A program made the position numbers and the translations under genes. Shown here piece after piece: positions 20,774 to 22,962 of a DNA stretch of 22,962 bases. The stretch covers positions 1 to 22,962 of the forward strand of contig CAYTEO010000041.1 in the NCBI GenBank assembly GCA_964436825.1. Direction: 5' to 3'. Positions within the stretch are counted from its first letter, which is position 1; the number at the start of each line of letters is the position of its first letter. The DNA is from CAYTEO01 sp964436825 (GTDB lineage Bacteria > Krumholzibacteriota > Krumholzibacteriia > LZORAL124-64-63). The notes beneath the pieces were generated by a model. The model saw only the letters and a list, made by a program, of their open reading frames with translations, was not told the origin of the DNA and ran no database searches.

Positions 20774-22879
20774 ATGTCCAGCACCGATCGCTACGGTCTG
20801 CAGCCGGACCTGCCGACACCGCTGTCGCCGCTGGTCGAGATCGCCCGCAACCTCCGCTGGAGCTGGGACGACGAGGCCTGCGCCCTGCTGCGGGAGCTCT
20901 CCCCGGAGCTGTGGGAACGTCACGACCACAACCCCCTGGAGGTCCTGGACCGCCTGCCCGCCGAGCGGCTGGCCGCCCTGGCGGAGGACCGGGACTTCCT
21001 CGCCCGCCTGGACGGCATCCTGGCCCGCTGGCGTGACGAGTTCCACGTCCGGACCCAGCCCCTGGATCTCGACTTCAACGGCCGGGCCATCGCCTACTTC
21101 TGCGCCGAGTTCGGCATCCACGAGTCGCTGCCCATCTACTCGGGCGGGCTGGGCGTGCTGGCCGGGGACCATCTCAAGTCGGCCAGCGACCGCAACCTGC
21201 CGGTGGTCGGCGTGGGGCTAGCCTACCGGTTCGGCTACCTCCACCAGCTGCTGGACGCGTCGGGCTACCAGCAGGAGCAGTACGACCGCAACGACTTCGA
21301 CCGCCTGCCCATGGCGCTGCAGTGCGACGCGCAGGGCGCGCCCCTGGAGGTGACCGTTCCGGTCCTGGACCGCGAGGTGCGCCTGCGGATCTGGCGCGTC
21401 GACGTGGGGGCCGTCCCCCTCTACCTGCTGGACAGCGACGTCGAGGGCAACAGCGAGGAGGACCGCCTCATCACCGGCCACCTCTACGGCGGCGACATCC
21501 ACACCCGGATCCGCCAGGAGCTGGTGCTCGGGGTGGGCGGACTGCGGGCCCTCGAGGCCGTGGGGATCGCCCCGGCCGTCCGGCACATGAACGAGGGCCA
21601 CTCGGCCTTCCTGGCCCTGGAGCAGGTGCGCCGTTACCGCCGCGAGGGGGGGATGACCTTCGACGAGGCGTGCGCCCACGCCCGCTCCGGCAACGTGTTC
21701 ACGACCCACACGCCGATCCCGGCCGGCAACGACGCCTTTCCCCAGGAGGTCCTGCGCCCCTACCTGGAGCCGCTGGCCGCCGCCATGGACGAACCGGTCG
21801 AGCGACTGCTGGCCCTCGGCCTGCACGACATGCAGAACGGCCGCGAGGGCCGGTTCGAGATGACGGTCCTGGCGTTGCGCCTCTCCCGCTTCGCCAACGG
21901 GGTCAGCGAGCTGCACGGCCATGTCTCGCGGCGGATGTGGCACGGCCTGTGGCCGGACCGGTCCCTGGACGATGTCCCCATCTCCCACGTCACCAACGGC
22001 GTCCACCTGCCCACCTGGCTCGACCGCGGGCTGGGGGAGGCCGTGGCCGGTCGCGACGGCCGCCCCGATGCCGCCGCCGTCTGGCGGCGCAAGAACGAGC
22101 TGCGCCGCGAGCTCGTCCGGGAGGCCCGCCGTCGCAGCCGCCTGCGCCTGGAGCGCCTGGGCGCCGATCCCGCCGCGGTGGCGGCCGCCGACGCCCTGCT
22201 CGACCCGGACATCCTGACCGTCGGCTTCGCCCGCCGCTTCGCCCCCTACAAAAGGGCTGACCTGCTGCTGCGGGACCCGGAGCGGCTGATCCGGCTGCTG
22301 ACCGACCCGCGCCGCCCGCTGCAGATCGTCATGGCCGGCAAGGCCCACCCCCGCAACGTGCCGGGCAAGGAGAACCTCCGCCGGATCTGGGAGTTCACCC
22401 AGCGCCCCGAGGTGCGGGGACGGTTCGTCGTCCTGGAGAACTACGACCTCGCCCTGGGCCGGCTGCTGGTCCGCGGCAGCGACGTCTGGCTGAACACGCC
22501 GCGCCGCCCCCTGGAGGCCAGCGGTACCTCCGGCATGAAGGCCGCGGCCAACGGCGGACTGAACCTGTCGGTCCTGGACGGCTGGTGGTGCGAGGCGTTC
22601 GATCCCGGCCGCCCCAACGGCTGGGGCTTCGGCGAGCACCCCGAGGACATGCCCCCCGAGGAGCAGGACCGCCTCGACTCGGCCCGCCTGTTCGACCTGC
22701 TGGAACAGGAGGTCGTCCCCCTGTTCTACGAGCGCGACGACGACGGCATCCCCCGCCACTGGGTGGAGATGATGCTCCGGGCCGTCGCCACCGCGACCCC
22801 CCGCTTCACCTCCGACCGGATGGTCGACGAGTACGCCGAGAGGTTCTACCTCCCCTGCGCGGACGACGAGCAGGAGTAG
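20774..22879 (+). CDS. glgP: Alpha-glucan (glycogen/maltodextrin) phosphorylase, DUF3417-type
   Basis: A 701-residue PLP-dependent enzyme of the shorter, more divergent alpha-glucan phosphorylase group, releasing glucose 1-phosphate from glycogen or maltodextrins. The N-terminal part begins TPLSPLVEIARNLRWSWDDEA (16-36), the DUF3417-type segment, followed by IAYFCAEFGIHESLPIYSGGLGVLAGDHLKSASD in several conserved blocks (106-139). Then come HMNEGHSAFL (271-280), FTTHTPIPAGND (309-320), VTNGVHLPTWL and FARRFAPYKRADL. The PLP site is EASGTSGMKAAANGG (581-595) with Lys589. AAGGGGGACCG precedes the ATG at 20774. It follows the alkyltransferase gene by 106 nt and probably has its own promoter. No glycogen synthase or branching enzyme gene is in view. 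Confidence 0.95.
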   Translation: MSSTDRYGLQPDLPTPLSPLVEIARNLRWSWDDEACALLRELSPELWERHDHNPLEVLDRLPAERLAALAEDRDFLARLDGILARWRDEFHVRTQPLDLDFNGRAIAYFCAEFGIHESLPIYSGGLGVLAGDHLKSASDRNLPVVGVGLAYRFGYLHQLLDASGYQQEQYDRNDFDRLPMALQCDAQGAPLEVTVPVLDREVRLRIWRVDVGAVPLYLLDSDVEGNSEEDRLITGHLYGGDIHTRIRQELVLGVGGLRALEAVGIAPAVRHMNEGHSAFLALEQVRRYRREGGMTFDEACAHARSGNVFTTHTPIPAGNDAFPQEVLRPYLEPLAAAMDEPVERLLALGLHDMQNGREGRFEMTVLALRLSRFANGVSELHGHVSRRMWHGLWPDRSLDDVPISHVTNGVHLPTWLDRGLGEAVAGRDGRPDAAAVWRRKNELRRELVREARRRSRLRLERLGADPAAVAAADALLDPDILTVGFARRFAPYKRADLLLRDPERLIRLLTDPRRPLQIVMAGKAHPRNVPGKENLRRIWEFTQRPEVRGRFVVLENYDLALGRLLVRGSDVWLNTPRRPLEASGTSGMKAAANGGLNLSVLDGWWCEAFDPGRPNGWGFGEHPEDMPPEEQDRLDSARLFDLLEQEVVPLFYERDDDGIPRHWVEMMLRAVATATPRFTSDRMVDEYAERFYLPCADDEQE

Positions 22880-22886
22880 AACGGAC

Positions 22887-22914
22887 CGGACAAGGACCAG
22901 GTGTCCTCCGTCCG
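22887..22914 (+). terminator. Weak hairpin after glgP
   Basis: CGGAC/GTCCG (22887-22891 with 22910-22914) and AGGAC/GTCCT (22893-22897 with 22903-22907) stack around a 5-nt loop, beginning 7 nt past the stop. No U-tract follows (AGTGGTGCCCCC), so termination here may need Rho or the hairpin may only protect the 3' end. From 22915 to the window end I see no gene. Confidence 0.3.
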
Positions 22915-22962
22915 AGTGGTGCCCCCTCCCTGCAGAGAGACGCCTGGCCGTGACTTCCTGTC

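Noticed and set aside
97..22879. Selenoprotein with an in-frame UGA inside the window
   Set aside because: Each TGA-ending gene I checked ends at a family-typical length or runs straight into its neighbour's start, and I saw no continuing conserved frame beyond any stop.

Overview
This 23 kb stretch is very GC-rich and densely packed. It comes from a diderm (Gram-negative) bacterium: it encodes a beta-barrel porin, an LAGC-lipobox lipoprotein and two exported Spy/metal-sensor-like proteins. The core gene order rho, rpmE, DUF1385, prfA, prmC, murA is known from several deep bacterial lineages. I cannot fix the phylum from sequence alone; a high-GC FCB-like or delta-proteobacterial-like lineage would fit. 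I find 20 protein genes, no rRNA or tRNA genes, no CRISPR array and no recognisable transposase or phage gene.

Layout. At 97-1119 (minus) there is a porin. A 308-bp gap follows (1120-1427) with a promoter-like -10 box and a nested inverted-repeat structure. From 10452 down to 1428 (minus) runs a long housekeeping block: rho, rpmE, DUF1385 membrane protein, prfA (RF1), prmC (release-factor methyltransferase), murA, selB (selenocysteine elongation factor), ispG. Several of these genes overlap by 4 nt (GTGA) or abut. A rho-independent terminator follows rpmE. Upstream lies a TPR lipoprotein (10656-11849).

From 12018 to 14180 (minus) is a compact four-gene locus: a Spy/CpxP-like exported protein with a Gly/Met/His/Cys tail, an ECF sigma factor, a zinc-finger membrane anti-sigma factor, and a second membrane-anchored metal-sensor-like protein. 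It looks like an envelope or metal stress regulatory unit and is the most interesting accessory part of the window. Next is a pair read in the same direction: a YchF/OLA1-type P-loop NTPase overlapping, by GTGA, a GT39-like glycosyltransferase with a C-terminal TPR domain (14279-17325).

The right end is a mixed metabolic/repair region. A malic enzyme (plus) is divergent from ychF, with a readable promoter on each side. A fusion of an apparently catalytically dead rhodanese with a methyltransferase (minus) converges on it. An O6-alkylguanine-DNA alkyltransferase (plus) and an alpha-glucan phosphorylase (plus) complete the window.

Functional links. RF1 and its methylase PrmC sit beside SelB, so genes for decoding UAA/UAG and for recoding UGA share an apparent operon. 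Of the 20 genes, 15 end in TGA, 5 in TAG and none in TAA, so UGA is the main stop codon here even though the organism encodes SelB. Several intergenic regions share a promoter-like pattern, TTGCNN - 16/17 nt - TAYCWT.
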